Shown here piece by piece: positions 1-10,000 of a stretch of DNA of 64,000 nt. The stretch's first letter is position 1. Every line of letters begins with the position of its first letter. Source of the stretch: Thermoplasmatota archaeon (lineage in GTDB: Archaea > Thermoplasmatota > JAKEGO01). The stretch lies in assembly GCA_028279595.1 (NCBI GenBank), contig JANQNK010000007.1, positions 25,214 through 89,213 on the forward strand. The letters are read 5' to 3'. The notes under the pieces are model-generated. The model did not search any database, had not been told where the DNA came from, and was given only the letters and a program-made list of their open reading frames with translations. The position numbers were made by a program, and so were the translations under genes.

Positions 1-86
1 ACGAGCTTGTTCTCGCTCTCCATCAGGGTGAGGGTCTTCTCTGTAACGTAAGGATGCAGAAGTATCTCATGCTCTATCAGAGCCAT
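1..86 (-). CDS. rpl23: 50S ribosomal protein L23 (uL23), N-terminal part; runs off window start
   Basis: Reverse complement of 86..1 reads MALIEHEILLHPYVTEKTLTLMESENKL, typical uL23 N-terminus; directly after L4 as in the S10 operon; start overlaps the L4 stop. Confidence 0.85.
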   Translation of the reverse strand, partial: MALIEHEILLHPYVTEKTLTLMESENKL

Positions 87-838
87 CCGGCCACCTCCTT
101 GAGAGCGGATTCGGTGAAGACCGTGAGCCTGCCCGGATCGCCTCCGGGGGCGAGGTCCTCGATGGAAACGCGTGAGACCGGAACGATGTCCAGCCCGGGG
201 ATGTTCCCGACCGCGTTCTGGACCGCTGCGTCCTCGCTGGTGATGACGAGAATGGACCTTGGCGTCCTGAAGCGCCTGGCGCGCATCTTCCCGCGCCCGG
301 CCCTGATGTGACGGCCCTCCTTGGCCCTGACGACGTCGTCGGAGATCCCGACCTTCTCGAGGAAGGCCATGGTGTCCTTGACGGTCGTGAACGCCTCGAA
401 CTTGTCCTCGACGACCACCGGAAGGGTGACCTTGTCGCCGAAGCGATGGCCGCGCTCCGCGACCGCTTCCTTGTCCGCCGTGGCAGCTAGAGCCGACCGG
501 CGTGCAAGGCGCCTCTCCTTGCGGTTGATCTTCTTGGTCCAGATCTTCTCGACCTTCGGGGGATGCGCCCTGCGTCCGCCCACCGTGAGCGGAGCCTCGG
601 CGCCCCTCCTCGTGCCCTTGATCCTCGGGTTCCTGGCAGTGCCGCGTCCCTTTCCCCAGTGGTCGACCGAGTGCTTCCTTCCGGCCATCCTGTCGGAGCC
701 GTAGGGCTGCCTGCGGTTCGCGCGGGCTGCGGTGACGCTGCGCCTTATGAGATCGATCCTGAGAGGGGTCTCGAAATGGTCGGGGAGATCGACCTTCTTC
801 TTGGACTTTCCCGCCGTCGAGTAGAGGTTGACCTTCAC
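77..838 (-). CDS. rpl4: 50S ribosomal protein L4 (uL4)
   Basis: 253 aa ORF with archaeal L4 motifs (RQPYGSDRMAGRKHSVDHWGKGRGTARNPRIKG...; HIRAGRGKMRARRFRTPRSILVI); L3-L4-L23 order. Confidence 0.96.
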   Translation of the reverse strand: MKVNLYSTAGKSKKKVDLPDHFETPLRIDLIRRSVTAARANRRQPYGSDRMAGRKHSVDHWGKGRGTARNPRIKGTRRGAEAPLTVGGRRAHPPKVEKIWTKKINRKERRLARRSALAATADKEAVAERGHRFGDKVTLPVVVEDKFEAFTTVKDTMAFLEKVGISDDVVRAKEGRHIRAGRGKMRARRFRTPRSILVITSEDAAVQNAVGNIPGLDIVPVSRVSIEDLAPGGDPGRLTVFTESALKEVAGWL

Positions 839-842
839 GTTA

Positions 843-1829
843 TCATCGCCCCTGCTTGGACTCCACGGAGACGTAGCTGATCTCGACCTCCACGTCCTTT
901 CCGTGATAGCGCGTGGCGTCCCTCAATCTGACGAGCCTCTTCGCGGGACCCGGGACGGACCCCTTGATGAGCATGTAACTGTTCTTGATGTTGCCGTAAT
1001 GGAGGAAACCGCCGTTCGGCGTGACCTCCTCGCCGTTCTCGCCGGTCTTCAGGACGACCTTGTTGTACTCCGTCCTCTGGTGGTATCCCATCTGACCGGC
1101 CTGGGGAACGGACGACATGACCCAGGTCCTCCATGGACCGAGGGTACCGATCATCCTCCTGTGCTTGCTGTTCTTGTGAACGAGGAGCTTGACGCCCCAG
1201 CGCTTGACGACTCCCTGCCAGCCCTTGCCGCGGGTGACGGCTGCGACGTCGACGACCGTACCGGGAGTGACGATCCCTTCTGCGGTGATCTCCTTTCCGA
1301 TGAGCTCCTTCGCCAGCACCATCCGGTCCTCCATGGTCCCCCCGCCGATGCGGAGCTCCATGATCTCCGGGACCTTCTTCGGGATCCCGCTCACGAGGAA
1401 CGGCTGTGTATGGGCAATGAGCCTCAGATCGTCAATGCTCTCCTTCTCTATCCTCTTCCAGGACTGCTTCGGCTTCGCAGGTATCGGCAGCCTCTTCTTG
1501 AGGTGAGGGTCGAGCTTCTTGGCCCAGACCTCGGAGAGCGTCTTCAGACCGTACGGGGAGTCGACGTAGGCCCTGACCCCGACGACCACCATGGGAGGTG
1601 TCTCGAGAACTGTGACGGGCACGCGGATCTCCTGACCCCGTGTCGTGCTCTTCGCCCTCTTGTCCTCCATGAAGACGTGTGTCATTCCGGCCTTGTAACC
1701 GGCAAAACCCTGTACCTTGGCCTGGCTACCCCCCTCCGGCCATGATCTGAACCGGGGGGTTTCGCGCCTTGCTCTCTTTCTCGGAGAGTAGGCCATAGAG
1801 CCTCTTCTGGGATGATGGTTCTTCGGCAT
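843..1829 (-). CDS. rpl3: 50S ribosomal protein L3 (uL3)
   Basis: MPKNHHPRRGSMAYSPRKRARRETPRFRSWPEG...; start placed at the internal ATG 1829 rather than the longest ORF start 2042. Confidence 0.95.
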   Translation of the reverse strand: MPKNHHPRRGSMAYSPRKRARRETPRFRSWPEGGSQAKVQGFAGYKAGMTHVFMEDKRAKSTTRGQEIRVPVTVLETPPMVVVGVRAYVDSPYGLKTLSEVWAKKLDPHLKKRLPIPAKPKQSWKRIEKESIDDLRLIAHTQPFLVSGIPKKVPEIMELRIGGGTMEDRMVLAKELIGKEITAEGIVTPGTVVDVAAVTRGKGWQGVVKRWGVKLLVHKNSKHRRMIGTLGPWRTWVMSSVPQAGQMGYHQRTEYNKVVLKTGENGEEVTPNGGFLHYGNIKNSYMLIKGSVPGPAKRLVRLRDATRYHGKDVEVEISYVSVESKQGR

Positions 1830-1887
1830 ATGTCCACCTTTCCGTGGTTTGGATATATGGCTCCCAAGACCGTTGCGCTTCCTGGCC

Positions 1888-1912
1888 GCCCATAACTCAC
1901 GGGTGAGTGGGC
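1888..1912 (-). promoter_or_regulatory. Stem-loop in the leader of the L3-L4-L23 operon
   Basis: On minus strand GCCC-ACTCA-CCCG-TGAGT-TAT-GGGC inverted repeat, between the TATA-like ccattatataccc (~1973-1982) and the L3 ATG. Confidence 0.4.
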
Positions 1913-1972
1913 ACCATTGTAGGGATATTTCCCTTGGCGCATGGTCTAAGGAGTCCGAACAAACGGATTGGG

Positions 1973-1982
1973 GTATATAATG
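1973..1982. promoter_or_regulatory. TATA box (GGTATATAAT) between divergent units
   Basis: gggtatataatgg in the intergenic region between L3 (-) and the 2210 ORF (+); orientation ambiguous. Confidence 0.5.
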
Positions 1983-2027
1983 GTTACGATTGGCTACGTT
2001 TGGAAGGAAAGACCCCGTGAGAGCATG

Positions 2028-2159
2028 GGTGAGACGGGTCAATGGTCCCTCAAAGGCATTGGTGATACGCGTTGAGGCACCCGTAGTGACATTGGTGATA
2101 TGCGTCGATGAACTCGCTCCGGCGCTAGTGAGACGCGTTGAGGCCGGACCGGACCGGCC
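2028..2159 (+). repeat. Degenerate tandem array, four units with 33-bp phase (consensus RGTGAKAYGCGTYGADG)
   Basis: GGTGAGACGGGTCAATGG (2028), GGTGATACGCGTTGAGG (2061), GGTGATATGCGTCGATG (2094), AGTGAGACGCGTTGAGG (2127): starts spaced 33/33/33 bp. Confidence 0.8.
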
Positions 2160-2171
2160 TCGAGCGCGTCT
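2131..2171 (+). repeat. Hairpin element copy A (constant-flank/variable-stem family)
   Basis: AGACGCG-TTGA-GGCCGG-ACCGGA-CCGGCC-TCGA-G-CGCGTCT. Confidence 0.75.
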
Positions 2172-2209
2172 ATGAAAGAATTAAGAGGACGAACGGAATA
2201 GCATCCCCC

Positions 2210-2476
2210 ATGAGAGCAATGATCCTCCCCGGAATCGCGGGCATACTCTTGATAGTCGCAATGGCATTGGCCTCCGCCGGTCAGAGGATCGCAGCATTGC
2301 TGGTCCTCGCAGTCTTCTTCTTCTTCATCGTCCTGTCCATGATGGGATTCAGGAACGCTGCAAGACAACTACTCCTCCAGATGGACGCGGAGGACAGGGC
2401 CAGGAAGGCGGCCATGGAAGAAAGGGAACGGAAGAAGGCCGAGGCCCGGAAGCCGAGGAAGAAGGAAGAGGAGTGA
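2210..2476 (+). CDS. Small membrane protein: two TM segments and charged C-terminal tail
   Basis: MRAMILPGIAGILLIVAMALASAGQRIAALLVLAVFFFFIVLSMM...RKKAEARKPRKKEEE; start moved to ATG 2210. Confidence 0.65.
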   Translation: MRAMILPGIAGILLIVAMALASAGQRIAALLVLAVFFFFIVLSMMGFRNAARQLLLQMDAEDRARKAAMEERERKKAEARKPRKKEEE

Positions 2477-2495
2477 CCATCCCTTCGGCGACATT

Positions 2496-2540
2496 GGTGA
2501 GACGCGTCGACCCCCGACCGGATCGGGGTCGAGCGCCGTC
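2496..2540 (+). repeat. Hairpin element copy B
   Basis: GGTGAGACGCG-TCGACCCC(C)GA-CCGGA-TCGGGGTCGA-GCGCCGTC; same flanks as copy A, different stem. Confidence 0.7.
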
Positions 2541-2573
2541 GCTAACAGTTATTATCCTGTTTTAACAGAGCTT

Positions 2574-3767
2574 CTACTGTTTAGGTTTGAACGCTGACAT
2601 CGAGCGGAGCCGCTCGACCACTTCCTCGATGACCTCGATCGTCCTGTCGATCTCCTCGGGTGTGTTCCGCTCGTCGAAACTGAACCTGATGGAGCCGTGG
2701 GCTTCCTCGTGGGAGCGTCCCATTGCGACGAGGACGTAGTTCGCCTGCAGATTCCAGGAAGCACAGGCGGAACCAGTTGACACTGCGATGTCCTCCATGT
2801 CCAGGTATAGGGTTATGGCTTCACCCTCGATGAAATTGAACGTGATGTTGGCGAGGTCCGGCATCCCGATGGGCCTCTCCACACTGCAGAGCTCCACCGG
2901 TGAGTCGGGCACCTCGACCGGACTGTTCTGGAGCTTGTCCGTGATGTGGTCGAGCCCCGAGATGAGACGCTTCCTCAGGACGTTCGTATGGGACCAGACC
3001 TCGTCCCTCTGACCGACCATGATGCCCACCGCCTCGCCGAAACCCGCTGCCGCCGGGATGTTCTCTGTTCCGCCGCGAGCCCTGTGGTACGAGGTGTCGC
3101 CCATTACATGCGGGGCGATCTTCAAACCGGACGGGAGGATGACCGCACCCGCACCGAGCGGCCCGGATATCTTGTGAGAACTGATCGTCAGCAGGTCGTA
3201 CTCGAGCTTCGACATGTCTATCGGCATCTTCGCGAAGGCGTGGGCGGCGTCGGTGTGCAGGATGGCGTCGGACTTGTCACGTACGACATCCCTGATCGCC
3301 TTCAGCGGCTGGATGGCTCCGACCTCGTGATTGACGGCTTGAACGCTCACAAGTGTCGTGTCCTTCCGGAGAAGTCCAGCAAGATCGTCCATGTCCATGA
3401 CGCCGTTCTTGTCGACCTTGGCGAAGTCGACATCGAATCCTGAAGTGCTCAGGCTCTTGGCCGGAGCGAGGACTGACGGCTGATCGATGGATGATACGAT
3501 GACATGTTTCCCCTTCGGGTTCGCGTGAGAGACGCCGACGATGGCGAGGTTGTTCGCCTCGGTCCCGCCGGACGTGAAGACGACATCGTTGTCGGTGTTG
3601 AGTTCGGAAGTTATCGCATTTCTAGACTCGTCCAGTGCGTCGACAGCGGCCATCGCCTCCTGGTACAGACCGGAGGGTGCGCCCACCTGCGGGATGAGGC
3701 TGCAGGCGCGGTGCGCCGCCTCTGGGAAGATGCGGCGCGAGCGATAGCTGTCAAGGTATATCCTCAT
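2574..3767 (-). CDS. Cysteine desulfurase, NifS/IscS-like PLP enzyme
   Basis: TSGGTEANNLAI, VNHEVGAIQPL, HTDAAHAFAKMPID, SSHKISGPLGAGA (PLP Lys), STGSACAS (active Cys). Confidence 0.9.
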   Translation of the reverse strand: MRIYLDSYRSRRIFPEAAHRACSLIPQVGAPSGLYQEAMAAVDALDESRNAITSELNTDNDVVFTSGGTEANNLAIVGVSHANPKGKHVIVSSIDQPSVLAPAKSLSTSGFDVDFAKVDKNGVMDMDDLAGLLRKDTTLVSVQAVNHEVGAIQPLKAIRDVVRDKSDAILHTDAAHAFAKMPIDMSKLEYDLLTISSHKISGPLGAGAVILPSGLKIAPHVMGDTSYHRARGGTENIPAAAGFGEAVGIMVGQRDEVWSHTNVLRKRLISGLDHITDKLQNSPVEVPDSPVELCSVERPIGMPDLANITFNFIEGEAITLYLDMEDIAVSTGSACASWNLQANYVLVAMGRSHEEAHGSIRFSFDERNTPEEIDRTIEVIEEVVERLRSMSAFKPKQ

Positions 3768-3789
3768 CGTTCCGCAATCGGAAAGGGGG

Positions 3790-3800
3790 GTTTAAAGTTT
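3790..3800 (-). promoter_or_regulatory. TATA box for the cysteine desulfurase gene
   Basis: Minus-strand aactttaaacc ~25 nt from ATG 3767. Confidence 0.5.
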
Positions 3801-3813
3801 AGGCCTTATGGAG

Positions 3814-6800
3814 TCAGGTCAGATAGGTCCCGCAGTTCGAACAGAACCTCTCGTCCTCATCCAAAGAAGCGTTGCATTCCGGACACTTCCGGTCCACCTC
3901 ATCCTCGGGGATCTCGACAGGAGTCACCAATCCCTTGTAACCCTTCCCACCACGGTCGTAGTAGAGGTCATCGTCCTCCTCTTCCGCGGGTTCCGGCTCA
4001 GGTTCAGGTTCGAACTCAGTTTCGGGTGGCGGTCTGGCAAACTGCTCATGCTCGGGTCTCGGTCGCTCGTAAGGACTTGCAGGGGGAGGACCGGTCGGAC
4101 CTCCTCCGCGCTCGTATCCTCGTGCCTCCCATTCGCCCTCTTTCGGGTCCATCCTCTCCCGAGGCCGGCCGAACTGCTCCCTATCGTAGAAGTGTTCAGC
4201 ATGGTCCCCTCGAGGCGGCCCACCGACAGGCTCGGTGTTCCACTCTACGTCAGCATCCTCGGGCGGGGGTGCATGGCCAGGCAGCCTGTCATGAGGTGAA
4301 CGGCGGTCACGGTACTCCTCCTCGGGAGGCCGTCTCGGATCGGGATCGCCCGGTTTCCAGCCCGGTGGTGGTCGATACATTCTCTCGTCCGGCGGAGGAC
4401 CGCGCATCCGTCCCTCCTGCTCGGCCTTCTTCCTCTCTTCCTCCTCCTTCCGTTTCTTCTTCCGGCTGGAGGCGGCCGCGATCGCGCCGATGACGACGAA
4501 GATGGTGGTCAGGACGAGTCCGAGCATCAGGGGGTTCTGCGGAAGGCCTGTGAAGAACTCGATGATCTGGTCGGCGATCCCCTTCTGCTCCTCTTCATCT
4601 GGATCCTCCTCACCCGGAGGTTCGGCCTCAGCGTCGATCTCGAGCATAGCGGTGAACGCCTCACTGAAATTTCCGTCATCGTCGGTCACGACGAGGGTAA
4701 TGGTATGTGTACCGACACGGATGTCAGATTTGGTGAATGAGGGATTGGGCCCGTCGTAAAGTTCATCTCCGAGGAGGGTCGATGTCCAGAAGTAGTTCTC
4801 GACCATTCCGTCGACATCGGTTGCGGATGCTGTGAAGGTGATCGTCTGCCCGTACACTGCGGGATTCGGATCGAACGTGATACTGTTGATGACCGGAGGA
4901 ATGTTGCCTCCGCTCGGGACGCTCTTGACCTCGAGCTCCTCGGTGACCCACTCGCTCCAGGCTCCGTCATCGTCCTGGCATCGGAAGGAGATGGTGTGGT
5001 TGCCGATGGAGAGGGTATCGGTCATAGTGGTATTATCAAGACCGTCGTAGAACTCCCCATCGACCGAGGAGGACCAGACATATCGTTCAACAGTTCCATT
5101 GTCGGTCCCGTTACCCTCGAAGGTCACGTTGAAGGTCTCGTAGGCCGGGGAAGGTGTGATGGACGTGATGGATGCGACTGGCGGATCGTTGGTATCGTTC
5201 GTCTGATTCGATTCATGGTTAATGGTGATCATAGCGGAGTCAGGTTCGCTCCAGTCCCCGTCGTCGTCCTGAACGGTAAACGATATTTGATGCTCACCGA
5301 CGGAGAATTCTGAGTACTCAGTTCCATTCGATGTACTATTGTAAAACTCTCCATCAAGATCGGAAGTCCAAACGTATCGGACGACCGTACCATCAGCGTC
5401 AGTACCGTTGCCGAGAAAGGTAATGTTCTGGCCGAAGCCACCCGATGACGGGTCGATCATAACAATGATACCGACCGGAAGTTCGTTTGGTGTACGGGAC
5501 CCATTTGGGACCATCAGCGGAAAGTTGTCCTTACTTGCTCCCTCGATCTCATAAGGGGTGTCCCCCACCCCGTCTCCGTCCGTGTCATTCCCTAGATAGT
5601 CGGACCAGTAGTTGCCCTCAAAACCGTCATCCCAATCGTTGTACCTGTGGGCATATGCCTGTGGAGAAATTCCGCTGTCCATGAAAACGTTGTCAACGAC
5701 CACGTTATTAGAACTATAGTACGCGAGACGAAGTGCCTCCTTTCCGTTCCCACAAAAGGTATTATTCTCTATCAGATTGAAACTCCCTGTATTGATTTCC
5801 ATCCCGACAAGATGATTGTCTACGAAAGATGAGTTTAAAATCATACTGTTATCGGCGTCCATGTATACTGCTTCAGAGTACCAGCTATCGTACGAATTCC
5901 TTCGGAAAGTGCATCCATCGATAGTAATGTTCGTAGCATCGTCCGCGTATATGGCATACTCACCATTGTCCCGCATGATACTATCCTGAATATTGATATC
6001 CAAGGAATTGTATAGGTATATCCCGACCCTAGCTTCCGATATTTCACACGAGGCGATCGAAAAATTGTCCGAAAAACCGATCTGGACTGGGAATCCGCCC
6101 GAATTGGAGTTCCAACCGAATGCCGTTATTTCTGTGCAATTCCCGATAAGATAATGTGCATTCGGATCGTCCATCAGAACATTGGCTTCATTTCGATGAT
6201 AGTAGAAGGGATTTCCATTAACAGTAGTATTTCCTATGTTGTGGGTGACCCAATGGTCGATCTCGTCGCCTAGAATACGTATTCCTGCAGAGTCGAATGT
6301 ACAGTCAATGATCGTTTCGTTCAGACTCCTCCAGATCTCTATGCCGTTGTACTCGAAATCACAGTTCTTAACCGTAATTTCATCTTCGGCAAGAGTTATC
6401 GCGGCATTGGAATTTCCTTCAAATGTACAGTCCACAACCTGGCTGGATTGGGTGCTTCCCTGGATTTCAATATCTGTTACAGTGTTATTATAGAATCTAC
6501 ATCCTATGATGCTTGTAGATTCCGCGAGCATGACAAACATGCCCAGCTCCGCGTTGCCATAAATTGCACAGTCCTGGATGATCACACCTGATACATGAGA
6601 AATATCAATGCCGGCAGTAGACTTGGTCTCGTCGCCGCCACCCTTGACCCCTAGGTCACGAATAGATACCCACGCGGATACCTCGATGGTCGTATCAGAA
6701 CCTTGACCATCGATAATCGTATTTGTGGAACCAGACCCATTGATGTATAGAGGTTTCCCAATGTAAACGTTTTCCTCGTACGTCCCTGGCCGAATCTTGA

Positions 6801-6993
6801 TCTCGTCAAAATCAGTGGCATTCGCTATCGCATCCCCAATGGTCGTGTAATCGACTCCACCCCCTCCGTCATCATCCACGATGATCGTTTCCCCGACAAC
6901 TCCGTTAGGTGTGAATATCAAGACCACAGCGACAAGCATCACGACGACGAGGAGCCTCCTGGCAGACATGATTATCCCACCGGCCAATCGCAC
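3814..6993 (-). CDS. Exported NosD/CASH parallel beta-helix protein with PKD-like repeats, TM anchor, Pro/acid-rich tail and C-terminal zinc ribbon
   Basis: Signal peptide; IIVDDDGGGGVDYTTIGDAIANATDFDEIKIRPGTY; NYWSDYLGNDTDGDGVGDTPYEIEG; PKD-like repeats; TM LGLVLTTIFVVIGAIAAA; C-term CPECNASLDEDERFCSNCGTYL. Confidence 0.85.
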   Translation of the reverse strand: MRLAGGIIMSARRLLVVVMLVAVVLIFTPNGVVGETIIVDDDGGGGVDYTTIGDAIANATDFDEIKIRPGTYEENVYIGKPLYINGSGSTNTIIDGQGSDTTIEVSAWVSIRDLGVKGGGDETKSTAGIDISHVSGVIIQDCAIYGNAELGMFVMLAESTSIIGCRFYNNTVTDIEIQGSTQSSQVVDCTFEGNSNAAITLAEDEITVKNCDFEYNGIEIWRSLNETIIDCTFDSAGIRILGDEIDHWVTHNIGNTTVNGNPFYYHRNEANVLMDDPNAHYLIGNCTEITAFGWNSNSGGFPVQIGFSDNFSIASCEISEARVGIYLYNSLDINIQDSIMRDNGEYAIYADDATNITIDGCTFRRNSYDSWYSEAVYMDADNSMILNSSFVDNHLVGMEINTGSFNLIENNTFCGNGKEALRLAYYSSNNVVVDNVFMDSGISPQAYAHRYNDWDDGFEGNYWSDYLGNDTDGDGVGDTPYEIEGASKDNFPLMVPNGSRTPNELPVGIIVMIDPSSGGFGQNITFLGNGTDADGTVVRYVWTSDLDGEFYNSTSNGTEYSEFSVGEHQISFTVQDDDGDWSEPDSAMITINHESNQTNDTNDPPVASITSITPSPAYETFNVTFEGNGTDNGTVERYVWSSSVDGEFYDGLDNTTMTDTLSIGNHTISFRCQDDDGAWSEWVTEELEVKSVPSGGNIPPVINSITFDPNPAVYGQTITFTASATDVDGMVENYFWTSTLLGDELYDGPNPSFTKSDIRVGTHTITLVVTDDDGNFSEAFTAMLEIDAEAEPPGEEDPDEEEQKGIADQIIEFFTGLPQNPLMLGLVLTTIFVVIGAIAAASSRKKKRKEEEERKKAEQEGRMRGPPPDERMYRPPPGWKPGDPDPRRPPEEEYRDRRSPHDRLPGHAPPPEDADVEWNTEPVGGPPRGDHAEHFYDREQFGRPRERMDPKEGEWEARGYERGGGPTGPPPASPYERPRPEHEQFARPPPETEFEPEPEPEPAEEEDDDLYYDRGGKGYKGLVTPVEIPEDEVDRKCPECNASLDEDERFCSNCGTYLT

Positions 6994-7014
6994 TCTGGAT
7001 AGTTAACGATTTCG

Positions 7015-10000
7015 TCAGCCTAGATACGTACCGCACTCCTCGCAGAACCGGGCTCCCTCCTCGATGGGGTTATTGCACTCTGGGCATGGGAAGGTGTCGA
7101 TGACCTGCATCTCGTCGTCCTTGGGTTCCTCGACAACAGGTCCGGATGAGTACTCGTATTCCGATGATTCCGGTTCATCGTAATCCGTTTCAGATGGGGC
7201 GTAGGGTTGATCGTAGTCACCCGGTCTCTCAGGTTCTTCATCTAAAGGTTCGTCCATCGAAGGGATCACCTGGTATCCCATCGGTTCCTGAGGTGGTATC
7301 CGGTCCCGTACTCCATGCTGAGGTATTTTCCTCTCGACAGATGTTGAAGTGGATCCGTCCTTTCCTCTCGGGCTGCTCGAAGCTCCCTTTTTCCGATCTA
7401 TCAGTACCAAGATCAGGATGACCACGATGATCATCGATATCAAAAGGAGTAAAAATGGATTCCCGAGTAGGCCTTTGTCTGACGCACTATCATCCCCATC
7501 AGGTTCGGTTCCAGGATCAGCCTGGACGGTGAAGGTGGTAGATCCAATGTTGTTATCCTCATTCGACTCGTTGACCTTCCCTGCTGGGTCGATCATTGCA
7601 TCAATGTTGTAGTGACCGTGGTCCAAGTTCAATTCGAACGTCACAGTGATTGCGTCTAGAAGCATTATCGTAACTGATTTATTTGCGATCTCATCGCCAT
7701 CTTCAAATGACAACGATACTGAAATATCATTTAAGGTGAGAGTGCCAGAATTCCAAATAGTCACATTGATGAGGACAACATCTCCCTCCATCGGTGTGAT
7801 AGGGTATACGGTAATATCGTCATTGGTAATGATCAGATCGGGTAGATAGGGTTCTACGACTTGGACTGAAATGGATGCATTGTTGTTCAACAACAGGGTC
7901 TCGTTGAATTCCCCATCAGGATTGACACGGATGTTCACATCGAAGAGCCCGGATTCGGACGGTGTCCAGTTGAATTGGACCACCGAGTAGCTCTTGTTGG
8001 TGACCGTGACCTCGGTCGAATCGACATGATTGCCGCTCAACCAGAATTCTACGGTTGCATTCTCGGCGTCCTCGATGCCATTGTTCGAAACGATAACATT
8101 TATCTCAGTATATTCACCGACCTCGGGCATTGCCGGATTAAGAGCGATGGTTGACTCGCTAATGGAGAGCTCGACATCGGAGAGTTCCCATGCAAGGACA
8201 CTGAAAGTAATATTATTGTTCGATGTATTGAGCTCAGGTTCATAGTAAATAATCTGAACAGAGACTTGAATCGTTCCAGATTCAAGAGGTGTCCATTGAA
8301 TATCGATCAGGGATTCTGAAAGGGCGTTTACATCTACTGTCTCATCATGTGTATGATTTCCAATTGCGATCGCAACTGATACATTAGACGCATTCCCTTG
8401 TCCTTCATTATGGATAGAGAAATTAATATTGTAAACAGAATCGATGTAGACAATGTGAGGAATATCAACATCTCCCCGTTCTATGGATAAGTCGGGAAGG
8501 TATGGAAGAATTGTTAAAGTGATAGAATACGGGATGCCCCATTCAGTCCCATTATCCATTACCCTGAAACGGATTGTATGATTTCCAACGGAGAGTTTAG
8601 AATAATTGATCGAAGCTTCTGACCCGTTGTAGAACTCACCATCGATAGATGATGTCCAGGAATATTGAACGATAGTTCCATCGGTATCATTTCCGTGACC
8701 AATGAAGGTAATAATTTCCCCATTGAATTCGGAATTGCGCAAGATATTATCAATTTCCGCCACTGGTTTCTGGTTAACGTAAGGTGCTTTGACGATAACA
8801 GAAAGATTCGAAATCGCGTTATCGCTCCAGAGACTTCCATTGTCCATAACTCTGAAGATGATCGTATGATTCCCCAGTGACAGGCCATCAGTGAAGGTTG
8901 TGTTGGAACTCCCGTTGTAGAATTCCCCGTCGATCGAAGAAGACCATACATACCTCGAGATATTCCCATCCACATCGACTCCCAATCCTCGGAAGTAAAT
9001 GGTACTACCATTGGACGCAGGATTTGGAGAAATGTCAACAATTGATGCCGTTGGATATTCGTTCCCATTCGGTAATGAGCCATTCCATGGATTCATCAAT
9101 GGATAACGATCCTCGTTCCCGCTGCTACCATCAATCTGATAAGGGGTATCTCCGATGCCATCTACGTTCTCGTCAGAACCGTTGTAATCGGACCAATGGT
9201 TTCCTATGGATCCGTTATCCCAATAATTAGAAGGTTCTTGGTCGGCTACTTGTATGCCGCCCAGGTTGTTGAAAATAAAATTGTTGAGGAAAAATCGGTT
9301 CCCATCACACCCAGCTTCGATTTGGATTCCGATCAATTGATTTCTTACGATTGCGTTATTCATGAACCTGTTATCGTCACTATTGACCTCGAAGGTAACA
9401 CCGTAGGAATTATTGTGAATGGAGTTGTTGGTGAATTCACAACTGCTTTGATACCCAAATGGACTATACATGTTCCTATCCAAATGGATTCCATTGAGGC
9501 ACCCTGAGATAGTATTGTTATCAATGATCGAGTCTGATGTCCCTTGGAGTTCCATACCTGAGAGGTTGCTCGAGGTGATAATATTTCCAAATATCAATGC
9601 ATCTTTCGATCCATGGTCCTCGATACCGTAATCATTCTCTACCAAGGTATTATTGAGAATTTGCGAATGTTCAGTGGAAGCAAGATAGATCCCACTCCTG
9701 TCGTTCGAACATACATTCGATATGACACGGTTCCAATCTGAGTGGGATACAGTAATGGTGTTCTTGCAGTTGTTGTCGGTGATCAAGTTATGATGCGATT
9801 GTTGTGTGATCTGGATGCCAGAGTCGTAATTCCGATCACATGTGTTGTTCCTCACCGTACAATTAGAAGTGAAATAGAGATCGATCCCCGAGCTCATTGA
9901 ATCACAGACATAGTTGTTCTCTATCAATGAATTGTTTGATTTGTATAGATGGATTGCCTCGAATGAGCTCGAATTAACGATATTGCCAGAGATCGTTAAT

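Noticed and set aside
2028-2159. Possible CRISPR array (33-bp period)
   Set aside because: Units are degenerate, directly abutting with no separate spacers, only four copies, and no cas genes are present.
1990-2175. 61-aa plus-strand ORF with an 11-residue periodicity (VRRVNGPSKAL/VIRVEAPVVTL/VICVDELAPAL)
   Set aside because: The periodicity is explained by the 33-bp DNA repeat; the ORF starts with TTG and runs into the hairpin. Kept as a DNA/RNA element rather than a protein.
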